Positions 29,824-41,040 of a DNA stretch of 64,000 bases are shown in pieces. How positions within the stretch are numbered: the first letter of the stretch is position 1; every line of letters begins with the position of its first letter. The notes under the pieces are model-generated. The model was not told where the DNA came from. It did not search any database and worked only from the letters and a program-made list of their open reading frames with translations. The DNA comes from Henningerozyma blattae CBS 6284 (taxonomy: Eukaryota > Ascomycota > Saccharomycetes > Saccharomycetales > Saccharomycetaceae): the NCBI RefSeq assembly GCF_000315915.1, contig NC_020187.1, positions 620,001-684,000 on the forward strand, in the 5' to 3' direction. The translations under genes were made by a program, and so were the position numbers.

Positions 29824-31455
29824 ATGACACGTAAGTTCATCACCACTTTAACTTTAACATCCATTATAGCCTCTCTAGGCTCTGCAGGTATCCTACCAGA
29901 AATTGCCCAAGAAGCTTTTAATTTACCAATCGAAGAAAATATCCCTGATGCTATTGATTTTGGTAGACAATATACTCATCATTCTAATGATGGCGACTTC
30001 TTAGCAGCTTTTAAACCACATATTCCTTATTGGTTAAAACCAATGGTTGACTCTGAAAAACTACAGAGCAAGATTGAATTAGAGGATTTGAATTCAACTG
30101 CTTGGGAGTTATATGATATCGCAACCCATTCTGAAAAAAAATATGGACATCCTACTCGTGTTATAGGTTCACCGGGTCATTGGGATACAATCCGTTTTAT
30201 CTTAGAACAGTTCGAAGATATGAGAGATTACTACGATGTTTCATTACAAACTTTCAAAGCCTTGAGTGGCAGGATAAATTCTTTTAATTTATCTGAATCC
30301 AAATCTGGCGAAAACTTTCCAAATATTTCAGGCTTTTCCCTATCTCCTCCCGTTAAACCATTTGTTGGAAAACTAGTGGAAATTCCAAATCTAGGTTGTA
30401 GTGAAGCTGATTTTGAAGCTGTAGAACCACCTTCTAACTCTGGAGTTAAGCAAATTGCATTAATTGAAAGAGGTTTATGCCCATTTGGTGACAAGAGTAA
30501 ATTAGCAGGTAAGTTTGGCTTCCATGCCGCTGTTATTTATGACAATGACCCAAACGCCACTGATGGCTTACATGCTACTTTAGGAAAACCAAATAAGAAT
30601 ACTGTCGCTACCATTGGTGTTCCATTTGAATTAGGTAGAACATTTATTGATAACATTTATGCTGATCCCGATTACTCCTTATATTTCGCTATGGATTCTT
30701 ACGTTGAAAATATTAAAACTAAAAACATTATTGCTGAAACAAGACATGGTGATGGAAACAACATTGTTGCTTTAGGTGCTCATTCTGATTCTGTTGAAGA
30801 AGGCCCAGGCATTAATGATGATGGTTCTGGTACTATTTCTTTATTGACCGTTGCTAAACAATCAACTCATTTCAAGATTAACAATAAGGTTCGTTTTGCT
30901 TGGTGGTCTGCTGAAGAAGAAGGTTTATTGGGTTCCAATTATTATGCTTACCATTTATCTGAAAAGGAAAATAAAAAAATTAGACTTTTCATGGATTATG
31001 ACATGATGGCCTCTCCAAATTATGAAAATGAAATTTATGATGCTAATAATATTGATAATCCAAAAGGCTCTGAAGAATTAAGAGATTTATACATTGATTT
31101 CTATAAACAAAGAGGTCTAAATTATACTTTAATCCCATTTGACGGTAGATCTGACTATGTTGGTTTCATTGAAAACGGTATCCCAGCTGGTGGTATTGCT
31201 GCTGGTGCTGAAAAGGATAATGTATTCAATGGTGGTGTTCTAGATAAATGCTACCATTTATTATGTGATGATGTATCAAATCTAAACTGGGAGGCATTCT
31301 TAACAAATACCCAATTAATTGCCCATTCAGTTGCTACTTACGCTAAATCACTCAAAGGATTCCCAGAAAGAGAATCTAAGAATGAAACTGCCTCTATCTC
31401 CGCCTTGAAAACAACTCCATTATTCAAATATCAAGGTAATGCTTTAGTTATTTAA
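29824..31455 (+). CDS. APE3: Vacuolar aminopeptidase Y (APE3)
   Basis: A 543-residue preproprotein (S. cerevisiae Ape3 is 537). It has an N-terminal signal peptide (about 1-21), a propeptide, a protease-associated domain at about 160-290 (IALIERGLCPFGDKSKLAG) and an M28 zinc aminopeptidase domain. The metal ligands are visible: His in LGAHSDSVEEGPG near 319, Asp in INDDGSGT near 330, the catalytic Glu/ligand in WWSAEEEGLLGS near 361, Asp in FMDYDMMASPN near 390 and His in YHLLCDD near 476. It acts as a metalloaminopeptidase in the vacuole after maturation. It lies next to the ZSP1-bearing side of the window, in keeping with APE3-ZSP1 adjacency in S. cerevisiae (YBR286W, YBR287W), with JEM1 of the other duplicate track in between. 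Confidence 0.96.
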   Translation: MTRKFITTLTLTSIIASLGSAGILPEIAQEAFNLPIEENIPDAIDFGRQYTHHSNDGDFLAAFKPHIPYWLKPMVDSEKLQSKIELEDLNSTAWELYDIATHSEKKYGHPTRVIGSPGHWDTIRFILEQFEDMRDYYDVSLQTFKALSGRINSFNLSESKSGENFPNISGFSLSPPVKPFVGKLVEIPNLGCSEADFEAVEPPSNSGVKQIALIERGLCPFGDKSKLAGKFGFHAAVIYDNDPNATDGLHATLGKPNKNTVATIGVPFELGRTFIDNIYADPDYSLYFAMDSYVENIKTKNIIAETRHGDGNNIVALGAHSDSVEEGPGINDDGSGTISLLTVAKQSTHFKINNKVRFAWWSAEEEGLLGSNYYAYHLSEKENKKIRLFMDYDMMASPNYENEIYDANNIDNPKGSEELRDLYIDFYKQRGLNYTLIPFDGRSDYVGFIENGIPAGGIAAGAEKDNVFNGGVLDKCYHLLCDDVSNLNWEAFLTNTQLIAHSVATYAKSLKGFPERESKNETASISALKTTPLFKYQGNALVI

Positions 31456-31692
31456 TCATTTGTTTTCCTTTTCTAAAAATATTTTTCTGCTCTTTCCTAT
31501 TTATTTTTTAACCTTATTAAATTATTTTCAGTACAGAACATTATTTTTCCAGTATCTAGATAATTTACTCAATTATCTGTTCGTTTATAACATTTTTATA
31601 TAAAAACTGTGTATTTTTTAAATATTGTTCCATTACAAAAAATTAAAACTATTATATGAAATATTATCTAATGAAAATTGTTCTAAACAAAA

Positions 31693-33849
31693 TTACCTTC
31701 CAAAATTAAAATTAAAGTGAAAATTACGGCCGAATCGATTTTGTTCTCTGAACATGTTATTTTGATAACGTTGTTGTTGTCTTTGATTTCCAAAATTTGG
31801 AGCCCTATTATCACTACCTCTCGAAAGGTCATATTCTTTTCTTTTTGACTCATCACTTAAACATTCATACGCTTCATTAATCTGCTCCATCTTTTTATGA
31901 TTACGCTCTTGTTCTTCTTCAGATAATTGACCTTGCTTATCTGGATGATATTTTTTAGTTAAACTTAAATAGGACTTTCTAATTTCTTTTAATTGTGAAT
32001 TTTTTTTAACTCCAAGAATCTTATAATAATCCTTATTTGCCATATCGGCATTTGCTGGAGGAGGTGGTTGGGCTCGTTGTTGTTGATTGAAGAAATGTTG
32101 TCGCTGCTGCTGCTGCTGCTGCTGCTGTTGTTGTTGTTGACGCCTGTTGGTTTGCTCTTGATTGTATTTATTATTAATATCTAAGATTATTTCTGAAAGC
32201 TTACTAACGACTTTATTTTGTGATTTATACAGTTCCCTATCCTTAAAATATTTATCCACCTTCGAATATAATTCCCTTGATTTTAATTTATTATTTTTAT
32301 TAATAATTTTATTCTTCTTTAAAACTGTCTGAATAAAATAAAAACATAATTGAGGATAATTATCTAATAAACGATCCATTATATCTTCTGGCAATACAGC
32401 CTGTGTCAAAATATTATTATAGTCTGTCAATTCTTGGAATTTTAACTCATCATCAAGAAAGTTTTTAATTGCTTTCGAGCAATATTTTGTAGAATAATGA
32501 TTTAAATTAAGTTTTGTTAATTTTTTTTTCTCTTTTGAATTTAATTTTGAGTTATAATTGATTTCAAAGATTGATTGACAAATTAAAGTATCTATGAAAA
32601 TAATAAAATCGGTGGATATATTGACAGTAAATAATAATTGATTGGTATTTGATAATTTTAAAATCGAATTAATAAATTGATCCGTCAAGGCCTGGATTAA
32701 ATCATAATTATTTGTAAAGATATATTGGGGATCTTGAATTTCAAAAAATGGATCCTTATCACTAACATAAAATGTCAACACTCTTTGCCAATCTTTTTCC
32801 TTTTTTGATGAAGTATATTTATTATTTGATGATGAACGCTGCATCTTTAAAAACTCATCTTTGGAATTTATTAAACTACGTGCTGGATTAATCTTCAATA
32901 ATTTAGAATGGAAAAATGCAAGCCTTTTACATGGTTCATATTGGTTATCTAATGCTAAACAACTTCTTAATTGAGTTGGTTCAATGTTTAAGATAAAAGT
33001 TTGAATTACTGAAATTTGATAACTATAAAATAATCTAGTGTCTAGGTCTAACCTCCAGCCATGTTTATCCAGTATTAACTTAACAGAATTAATAATAGAA
33101 TTAGCTAATCGAAGATTATTTATATTTTCTCCTTGACTCAAAAGGTAATTCAATTGGATATTAACTTTAAGTTTTAAAATAGTATGATCATAAGGTGCAA
33201 TCTTTAATAGCTGACTTATTAAATCGATATATTTGTCATAAGTTTGTTGATTTAAATATGAATTTATAAAATTTTCATCCTTATCGTGATACTTTTTTTC
33301 AATCTCATTGAATAGAGTGGCATTTAAAATTTTAAAGCTTTGTATATGTGGATCAACATCATCAATGATCATTTCCCATAACCCTAATTGACGGTATAAT
33401 TTCTGTAATCTATTGTATGCCAAATGACCATATGTATCATTAATATCACCGTGCTTTTCTTGATTATCTACAGTAGATTCTAAGGCATCAAGTGCTCTTT
33501 TATCATGGCCTTGAGACAGATGGATCAATGCTGATTTGTAATATAATTGATTCAATAAGTATTTCTTCCTTCTACTACGTGTAATATCTTGTTCATTGTC
33601 ATTTTCTATAGAACATGAATTGACCTTATTAATCAACTTATCAAATTGAGATAAAGATTTAGCAGAAATTTGTAACTGTTTACCTAAGCTTTCTAATTCA
33701 TCCCAATTACAACCAGGAATAGAGTGGCTCGAAGTAGAAGAAGTTTCCATGGCAAAAGTACCCCTAATAGGAATTCCTACCATCAATAATTGTAATAGGA
33801 AAAACCACCATTTACAATAGTAGAAATGAGCCAATAACATGATTGTCAC
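31693..33849 (-). CDS. JEM1: ER-membrane J-protein JEM1
   Basis: A 718-residue protein (S. cerevisiae Jem1 is 645) with an N-terminal hydrophobic segment (WWFFLLQLLMVGIPI, about 14-28) for ER insertion and a long helical, TPR-like lumenal region. A glutamine run (about 12 Q, near 569-581) is encoded by CAG/CAA repeats, then a C-terminal J domain from about 607 with DYYKILGVKKNSQLKEIRKS and the HPD motif within KKYHPDKQG near 633. It stimulates Kar2/BiP in the ER lumen and is needed for nuclear fusion during mating and for ER-associated degradation. The first Met is used; MVGIPIRG or MET (near 34) are possible later starts. Divergent from ZSP1, convergent with APE3. Confidence 0.95.
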   Translation of the reverse strand: MTIMLLAHFYYCKWWFFLLQLLMVGIPIRGTFAMETSSTSSHSIPGCNWDELESLGKQLQISAKSLSQFDKLINKVNSCSIENDNEQDITRSRRKKYLLNQLYYKSALIHLSQGHDKRALDALESTVDNQEKHGDINDTYGHLAYNRLQKLYRQLGLWEMIIDDVDPHIQSFKILNATLFNEIEKKYHDKDENFINSYLNQQTYDKYIDLISQLLKIAPYDHTILKLKVNIQLNYLLSQGENINNLRLANSIINSVKLILDKHGWRLDLDTRLFYSYQISVIQTFILNIEPTQLRSCLALDNQYEPCKRLAFFHSKLLKINPARSLINSKDEFLKMQRSSSNNKYTSSKKEKDWQRVLTFYVSDKDPFFEIQDPQYIFTNNYDLIQALTDQFINSILKLSNTNQLLFTVNISTDFIIFIDTLICQSIFEINYNSKLNSKEKKKLTKLNLNHYSTKYCSKAIKNFLDDELKFQELTDYNNILTQAVLPEDIMDRLLDNYPQLCFYFIQTVLKKNKIINKNNKLKSRELYSKVDKYFKDRELYKSQNKVVSKLSEIILDINNKYNQEQTNRRQQQQQQQQQQQQRQHFFNQQQRAQPPPPANADMANKDYYKILGVKKNSQLKEIRKSYLSLTKKYHPDKQGQLSEEEQERNHKKMEQINEAYECLSDESKRKEYDLSRGSDNRAPNFGNQRQQQRYQNNMFREQNRFGRNFHFNFNFGR
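32103..32139. repeat. CTG/CAG trinucleotide tract in JEM1
   Basis: Mixed GCT/GTT repeats on the plus strand encode the polyglutamine run of JEM1; expected to vary in length. Confidence 0.9.
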
Positions 33850-34718
33850 TAACTAATACTTATTACCGTGATTATTTATCGCTAAGTGAATTTACTTTAA
33901 TATTGTATGTAATAATGTTTGTTAATTCCTTGATATATATTATTTTTTTTTCCACCAATGAATATTAAAACTTTCATTCAGTAGGTTGAAACTATTCAAT
34001 TCTCATATTGAAACTCCGAATTTAAAAAAATAACACCTATACATTTAAAGAAGCTTCAATTGAAAAGGCCGTTATAAATTTGACTTTAATAAAGATATCT
34101 ACGGTAATACAGTAAGATAAGTTCTTTAACATTTTCTGGTTCTACATAGTGTATATTGAACGTCCCATATCTTGAAATTCTTAGACTTTTTAAGTGACAC
34201 CAATCAAAATCGACACATTCAGTGCCTGTCTCAAGATTGTGGAGCCTCTTGAGGAGGAATATTTCTCGATATAGTTCTTAAGAAGTAGGATGTCAAATTT
34301 ATATCCCATAATTTTCTATTTTCATAATTTAATCTTTCCTTATAGTAGTTTCCTGCAAAATGACGTTTTCCCAAAAGTTTTTCAATTTTGCATTCTACTT
34401 AGGTAGTTTGGTTTTCCTAATTTTTCCCAACAATTAGGTACCCTTTAAAAATACGATTTGAGAATAGATTGGCCCTAATTCGTCAAAGCACGTTTACTGT
34501 GGACAATTAAAGATAAAAGACGCATGGATGAGATTACAAGATCTGGAAATTGACGTGAGGCTTTGATATTCCGAGGTTTAGAAATTGTTTGTAAGCAACC
34601 TGTAATATATATATAAACACAAACATGGATATAAACGTGGATAAGTAGATAAATTCTTGGTTCTCTCTTTGTAATTTAAAAAGAAAAAAAATCTGATAAA
34701 TAATATTAAACTAAGCTG
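33850..34718. other. Divergent promoter region JEM1/ZSP1
   Basis: 869 bp between divergent genes, AT-rich with a slightly less AT-rich middle (34150-34300). No recognised RNA gene or clear regulatory motif. Confidence 0.5.
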
Positions 34719-36089
34719 ATGGAACAGTTTTCTTTTTTGACGATCGCGTATTTGGTATTTCAATCTGTATTGCAAGTTATTATAATCTCATTTGCAGGTT
34801 TCTGGAGTGCTTATTCTGGGCTACTTCCAAAGAGTGCTCAAAAAGTAGTCTCAAAATTAAACGTAGATCTATTTACTCCATGTCTGATCTTCAGCAAATT
34901 GGCAAGATCGTTGTCTGTTGCCAAAGCTATTGAAATATCCATCATTCCTTTATTCTTCATTTTAACAACATTTATTTCATATTTTTCAGGAAGTATAGTT
35001 GCTAAGTTTTTGAGATTAAATAAAAATGAATCAAATTTTATTATTGGTAATTCAATCTTTGGTAATAGTAACTCATTGCCTGTTTCTTTAACCGTTTCAT
35101 TAGCCTATACATTACCTGATTTAACTTGGGATCAAATCCAAGATGATACAAGAGATAATGTTGCTTCAAGAGGTTTATTATATTTATTAATTTTCCAACA
35201 ATTTGGTCAAATGTTACGTTGGAGTTGGGGCTATAATACTTTATTAAGATGGACTGATGGTATTAATCCAAATAGACATCCATCCATTTTATCACAATCT
35301 CAATTAGAAGAACAAAATTTGCCAACTTCTACTTCAAGAGGAAGTAGGAAATCTAACTTTATTTCCACAATTCAAAGAGTAGAAGATCCACAGGAATCAT
35401 TATCTGTGGAATATTACGGTGAAGAAGAACCACAAGATTTACCACAGAATCCTGTTCAATTATCATCTGATCAACAAGTTATTCAAGAATCTAAGTGGCA
35501 AAAATTTATCAGTAGATTACGTCAACAATTGAATCCTCCTTTATACTCAATGATTATATCTGTATTTGTTGCATCTGTGACGCCGATACAAAGAGAATTA
35601 TTTATAGAAGATGGATTTATTAATAATACTCTTGCTGAGGCTGTCGATCAATTAGGTTCAGTGTCGATCCCTTTAATATTAATTGTTTTGGGATCAAATC
35701 TTTACCCATCTCCTCCCAAAGGAGAAAATGATATCACTGACGATAATTATGTTATAAGACGTTCACAGAATCATAATAAATTAGTTTTTGGTTCTATTGT
35801 TGGTAGAATGATCTTACCTTCAATTTTTTTATTACCAATCATTACATTATTAGTAAAATATATTAATACAAGTATTTTAGATGATCCAATTTTCTTAGTA
35901 GTTGGATTTTTATTGACAGTTTCTCCACCTGCTATTCAATTAACACAAATTACGCAATTAAATGAATTTTTTGAAGCTGAAATGGCAACTATTTTATTTT
36001 GGGGGTACGTTGTTTTAAGTTTACCTGTTAGTATTGTTGTAGTGTCAGGAGCAATCTCTGTTTTACAATGGGCAAATCCTCAGCATTGA
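34719..36089 (+). CDS. ZSP1: Auxin-efflux-carrier-family (PIN-like) membrane protein, ZSP1
   Basis: A 456-residue membrane transporter (S. cerevisiae YBR287W is 427). Five hydrophobic segments precede and five follow a hydrophilic, Ser/Gln/Glu-rich cytosolic loop (about 185-265), the typical auxin efflux carrier layout. Family motifs include ESNFIIGNSIFGNSNSLPVS near 102, with the conserved N-S-x-x-L-P pattern, and LILIVLGSNLYPSP near 321. In S. cerevisiae, Zsp1 is an ER/membrane protein of unsettled role. The position beyond APE3 supports the assignment. The transported substrate is unknown. Confidence 0.92.
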   Translation: MEQFSFLTIAYLVFQSVLQVIIISFAGFWSAYSGLLPKSAQKVVSKLNVDLFTPCLIFSKLARSLSVAKAIEISIIPLFFILTTFISYFSGSIVAKFLRLNKNESNFIIGNSIFGNSNSLPVSLTVSLAYTLPDLTWDQIQDDTRDNVASRGLLYLLIFQQFGQMLRWSWGYNTLLRWTDGINPNRHPSILSQSQLEEQNLPTSTSRGSRKSNFISTIQRVEDPQESLSVEYYGEEEPQDLPQNPVQLSSDQQVIQESKWQKFISRLRQQLNPPLYSMIISVFVASVTPIQRELFIEDGFINNTLAEAVDQLGSVSIPLILIVLGSNLYPSPPKGENDITDDNYVIRRSQNHNKLVFGSIVGRMILPSIFLLPIITLLVKYINTSILDDPIFLVVGFLLTVSPPAIQLTQITQLNEFFEAEMATILFWGYVVLSLPVSIVVVSGAISVLQWANPQH

Positions 36090-36725
36090 TTATTATTATG
36101 CCTTTCCTGAAAATTAAAAAAAAAACAAAAAAAAACAAACAAAAAAAAACAAACAAACATAAATAAATAAAATGCTACTCAAATACCGTTGCTTGTAATA
36201 TTACTCCTACCCTCATAACTATTATTTATTTATTTATTTTTTTTTTTTTACTTTTCCCAAATATATTCCATCAATGTTTATGCCATATATATATAGATAG
36301 CTATACCTCCATTCCTTCATTCTATTGATATATTTCAATTTATAATATTCTTGTTCGTACTCTCTTTATTAATTCAATAACAAGCTAATATTCTACAAAT
36401 ACACTCGATGATTTTGATATAACCCAACATGGATTAAAATAATCTATTTTAATTGATTTTATTTTATTTTATTTTATATTTTTTTTAAAATAAAATAAAA
36501 TTAAATAACTCCACTCTTACGCGAAAACTTGACGCGTATTTTTTTTTTATTTTTAAAGAAGATCAGTACAATTTTTAACAATGTTGTAAAGATTTACATA
36601 GTTGTTACTTTAAAACATCATATAATATATATCAAATTCTATTGATTCAATTTTATAGTTTTTTATTTATTTTTTTTAAAAAACAAATTGTATTTAATCA
36701 AAACAAACAAATTTAATAAGCAAAT
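36090..36725. other. ZSP1 terminator / SMC3 promoter
   Basis: Extremely AT-rich, with A-rich repeats at 36114-36170, a 15-bp inverted repeat of ATTTT units at about 36457-36498 and MBF-type sites at 36519-36537. Confidence 0.65.
36519..36537 (+). promoter_or_regulatory. MCB/SCB-type sites upstream of SMC3
   Basis: ACGCGAAA at 36519-36526 and a perfect MCB ACGCGT at 36532-36537, about 190-205 bp upstream of the SMC3 ATG. Cohesin genes are G1/S-expressed MBF targets in S. cerevisiae, so the sites fit the gene. Confidence 0.65.
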
Positions 36726-39700
36726 ATGTACATTAAAAAATTACCATAAAAGGATTTAAAACCTATAGAAATGAAACAGTTATAGATAATTTATCACCTC
36801 ATGATAATGTTATTATTGGTAAGAATGGGTCAGGTAAATCCAATCTTTTCTCTGCTCTAAGGTTTGTATTATCGGATTCATATATTAATTTGAAAAGAGA
36901 TGAAAGACAAGGTTTAATTCATCAAGGTACGGGATCAATAATGAGCGCATCAGTCGAAGTTATCTTTGATAATAATGATGAACAAATGTCATTACCTACT
37001 GGAGTTAAACCTAAACCTAACAATGAAGTATCTATAAGAAGAACCATTGGGTTGAAAAAAGATGATTATCAAATTAATGATAGAAATATTACTAGAGGAG
37101 ATATGATTCGAATGTTGGAAAGCGTTGGATTTTCCATGAGTAATCCATATAACATTGTACCTCAAGGTAAAATAATTGCCTTGACTAATGCCAAGGATAA
37201 AGAAAGATTATTATTATTAGAGGAAGTTGTTGGTGCTAAATCATTTGAAAATAAACTTCAAGCATCATTATTAAAGATGGATGAAACAGAACAAAAAAGA
37301 TTTCAAATTAATAAAGAGATGAAAGAATTGGAAAATAAATTGAATGAGATGGAACAAGAGAAAATTGAATTGGAGAAATATAATAATTTGGAGAAAAATA
37401 AAAAAGTTATACAATTCAATCTTTATGATCGAGAATTGAATGATATTATAAACCAAATTGAAAAATTAGATATTGAATATAATTCTATTTTAATATCAAG
37501 TGAAAAATATTTGCAAGAATTAGATAAAAGAGAATTAATTATTGAACAATTGAAAATGAAATTAAATCATATTGAAGATGAATTAAAGATTAAAAATCAA
37601 AGTGAATTTGAAGAATTGAATAATACAAAGGATGCAATTTCACAAAAAATTACTAATTATCAAATTAAAATTAAAGAATTTGAAAATAAAATTAAAACAA
37701 ATAAAAGTCAATTAAAAATTAATAATCAAAATTTAAAATTATTAGATGAATTGATTAATGAAAAACAATTAGAATTGAATGAGATTAAACCTCAATATGA
37801 AGAATTGAACAATGTTAATCAAGATTTAAAATTTGAAATTAATAAATTAAAAGATCAAGAAAAAATTTTAATTATTAAAAATAATAAATATTCACAATTT
37901 GCCAATATTGAAGAACGAAATGAATGGATTCAAGAAGAAATTAACAATTTGAATTTGAATTTAACCACATTAAATAATACATGTAAGGGCTTAGAGGATG
38001 AAGAAATGGATTTGACAAGAGAATTTGATGAAATCAATCAAAAAATCCAAGATTTAAATACAAGTATTAATGAATCGACAATCACCATTGATGAGATTGA
38101 ACATGAAATAAAAGATTTGAATGAAATGTATACCAAGGAAATTGATAAGAGGAAAGAATTATGGAGAGAAGAAAATAAATTGGATACAGTATTAGAAACT
38201 AATCTTGATTCAATTAATCGAATTGAAAGATCAATTAATGAAAACATTGATTATAGTTTATCTCAAGGTATAAGTAATGTTAAAGAAATTGTTAATAAAT
38301 TAAATATCCCAGAGACAAGTATATATGGTACATTGGGAGAATTAATTAAAGTATCTGAAAAATATAAAAGATGTGTTGAGATTATTGCTGGAAATTCATT
38401 ATTTAATATTATTGTGGATACAGATGAAACTGCGAGTCAAATTATGAATGAATTAATTCGAATGCAAAATGGTAGAGTTACATTTATTCCATTGAATCGA
38501 ATTGAAAATGGGGTGAATATAAATTATCCATCCAATGAAGAATCTAATTGTACTGCATTAATTAAAAAAATTAAATATGATAAAAAATTTGAAAAAGTGA
38601 TTCGAAATGTATTTGGTAAAACCATTGTAGTGAAAGATTTACAATTGGGGAACCGATTATGTAAAGAATTCAAATTACAAGCCATTACATTGGATGGTGA
38701 TAGAATAGATTCGAAAGGTGTAGTTAGTGGTGGTTATTTTAATATCAATAGACGTAGTCGATTGGATAATTTAAAAGAATTACAACGTAGTAGAAATGTT
38801 TATAAGAATACGATGAAAGAACTTGCCCAAATAAAAGATGAGATTTCTCAAATAGATGATGAGATTGATAAGATCAATGCTGAGATTAGAGAAGTGAGTG
38901 GTAAGAGAGAACGTGTTATGATTAAGAATGAAGATGGGAGATTGAAATTGAACCAATCCAAGACTCAATTGTATAATTTAGAAGAGACAATGGTGAATGT
39001 TAAGAATAAACGAGAACAAATGGAGAAGAATGTTTTGTTGAATGAGGCGAAATTGAAAGAATATGAATTGGAAATGAATAAAGAATTTGTGAATGGCAAT
39101 GATGGTGAGTTGGGTGATGGCGATGATGAGTTGCGTGATATTAGTTTACAATTGAAATCCAAAGAGGAAAAGATGTTACAACAAAATGAATCGTTAATGG
39201 CATTACAAATTCAAATGGATGAATTGAAAGCTGAATTAGAATCGAAATTAATTCGTCAACGAGATGAAGTGGAATTGAAAATCTTACAATGTGATAATGA
39301 AGGGATGGAAGAAGAATTGAAAAATTTGCAATATCAAGAGATGGATGAAACCAAAGCCATGGAAACAATTGAAAATGATATCGACAAGATGTACAAGGAT
39401 TTGAAAGAATTGAAAGAACGCAAGGGTAAAGAGAATGAAGTGTTGAACAAGGCCAATTCACAACAGATGTTATTAGTGGAGACGTTGGAGAAATACAAGC
39501 AAGATGTGGAGAAAATCATGATCAAAAGGAGTACGTTGAATAAACGTAAAGTTGAAGTGGAGACACAAATTCGAGAAGTTGGGTTAATCAGTGAAGATGC
39601 TCTGACGAAATATACGGATATCCAGAGTGAAGAACTTGTGGAACAATTGAATGATTGTAATGATCAAATGAAGGAATTTAGTAATGTGAATAAACGTGCG

Positions 39701-40300
39701 TTGGAGAATTTCAAGAAATTCCATGGCAAAAGAGAGGAATTGATGGGTCGTAGCCATGAGTTGGAGGAAAGTGAAGAGAGTATCAAAGAATTGATTGATA
39801 ATTTGAAAGAACAAAAAGTGAATGCTGTGGAAAGAACGTTTAACCAAGTGTCTGAGAATTTCAGTGATATCTTTGAACAGTTGGTTCCACGAGGCACGGG
39901 TGAGTTGGTGATTGGTCGTCAAGGACAAGAATATAGTGGGGTTTCGATCCAAGTGTCGTTCAATAGCAAGAACGACGAACAATTGCAAATCGAACAGTTG
40001 AGTGGGGGGCAAAAGACGGTGTGTGCGATTGCGTTGATCCTTGCGATCCAACAGGTGGACCCTGCGCCGTTTTATCTGTTTGATGAGATCGATGCTGCGT
40101 TGGATAAGGAGTATCGGAAGAGTGTGAGTCAAGTGATCAAGCGTCTTTCACAAAACGGGACGCAATTTATTCTGACGACGTTCCGAAGCGACATGATAGA
40201 GATTGCGGATATGATCTACATGGTGAAATACCACAACAAGGTGTCTAGTGTGTACGAGACGAATAAGACGATTGCTATGAATTTTGTTAAGGGTAAATAG
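36726..40300 (+). CDS. SMC3: Cohesin ATPase subunit SMC3, with an apparent frameshift at codons 4-6
   Basis: The ATG at 36726 starts MYIKK, the universal Smc3 N-terminus, but the frame then stops at 36747-36749. The next frame continues exactly as Smc3 should: IKGFKTYRNETVID, then the Walker A segment VIIGKNGSGKSN. One extra A in the six-A run at 36735-36740 restores the join. With that base the protein is about 1191 residues (S. cerevisiae 1230). Coiled coils flank the hinge (YGTLGELIKVSEKYKRC near 480-650), and the signature LSGGQKTVCAIALILAIQQV and Walker B FYLFDEIDAALD lie near the C-terminus. Smc3 forms the cohesin ring with Smc1 and Scc1. In S. cerevisiae the gene is essential, so a base-calling error is the first explanation. 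The last third is markedly GC-richer than the first. Confidence 0.93.
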
Positions 40301-40311
40301 TTTGTATAGAG

Positions 40312-40370
40312 GGTGGTAGTAGTGGTAGTACTAGTAGTAGTATAGTAGTAGTAGTAGCAGTAGTAATAGT
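40312..40370. repeat. TAG/GTA trinucleotide-rich tract
   Basis: An imperfect run of GTA/TAG units fills most of the 110-bp convergent spacer between SMC3 and the PRY gene. Confidence 0.85.
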
Positions 40371-40410
40371 TATATAAAGAGTATAAGAAGGATAGATATG
40401 TTTCGGTCGC

Positions 40411-41040
40411 TCAGATCAAAGCCTTGACGTTGTCAGCAAATTCACCGTCAAAGTTACCTGGAGCACTGTATTCACAGACGATGTAGTTCTTGTAGTAGTC
40501 ACCACAGTCCTTTCTACCACACCCGACTTGGGTGGTGGCCTTCCAGACCAATTGGGTGAAGTGGCCGGTGTTTGGAGCGAAAGCTGGGTCTTGGAAATCG
40601 TAGTCGTTGATTTCGTTGTACCAAGCGTCGACAGAGCCGGTTGGGGAGTAACCCAAGGCGATGTTTTCCCCCCATTCACCGGAAGAGTGGGACAAAGCAC
40701 TACCACAAACGTATTGGTCGGCGAAGGCTTGGGCGTAAGCGGCTAATTCTGGAGCCCAGGACAAAGCTGGGGTGTCGGCATGCAAGGCACGCTTCTTGTT
40801 GGATTCGGACAAGACTTCTTGTTCCCAAGAGGACAAGTCAGCGACAGGTTGGGTTGGGTAGTTTGGAACGACACTGGAAGTACGAGTACCTTGGACGATA
40901 GTGGTGGCTGAGCCACCGACAGTGGATAGGACAGAGGTGGTGACACCGTCTTCGACACAGACTTCACCTTGGATGACGACTTGTTGAGCAGAAGCAGTAG
41001 CGATGGCAGAGGCAGCTAAGAGCAAAAGAGAGGATTGCAT
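40411..41040 (-). CDS. PRY1: Secreted CAP-superfamily (PRY) sterol-binding protein
   Basis: A 209-residue protein starting MQSSLLLLAASAIATASAQQ, a clear signal peptide. The CAP/SCP domain occupies about 75-205, with the conserved ALSWAPELAAYAQAFAD, then CGSALSHSSGEWGENIALGY, the TGHFTQLVWKATTQVGCGR motif and the NYIVCEY box. Pry proteins bind sterols and fatty acids and export sterol acetates. This one lacks the long Ser/Thr linker of S. cerevisiae Pry1 (299) and Pry2 (329). The frame is open another 357 codons upstream, but that part is a GC-rich artefact without conserved sequence, so the signal-peptide Met is used. SMC3-PRY-SCP160 matches the chromosome X order, but this copy faces the opposite way. 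PRY1, PRY2 and PRY3 cannot be separated. Confidence 0.93.
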   Translation of the reverse strand: MQSSLLLLAASAIATASAQQVVIQGEVCVEDGVTTSVLSTVGGSATTIVQGTRTSSVVPNYPTQPVADLSSWEQEVLSESNKKRALHADTPALSWAPELAAYAQAFADQYVCGSALSHSSGEWGENIALGYSPTGSVDAWYNEINDYDFQDPAFAPNTGHFTQLVWKATTQVGCGRKDCGDYYKNYIVCEYSAPGNFDGEFADNVKALI

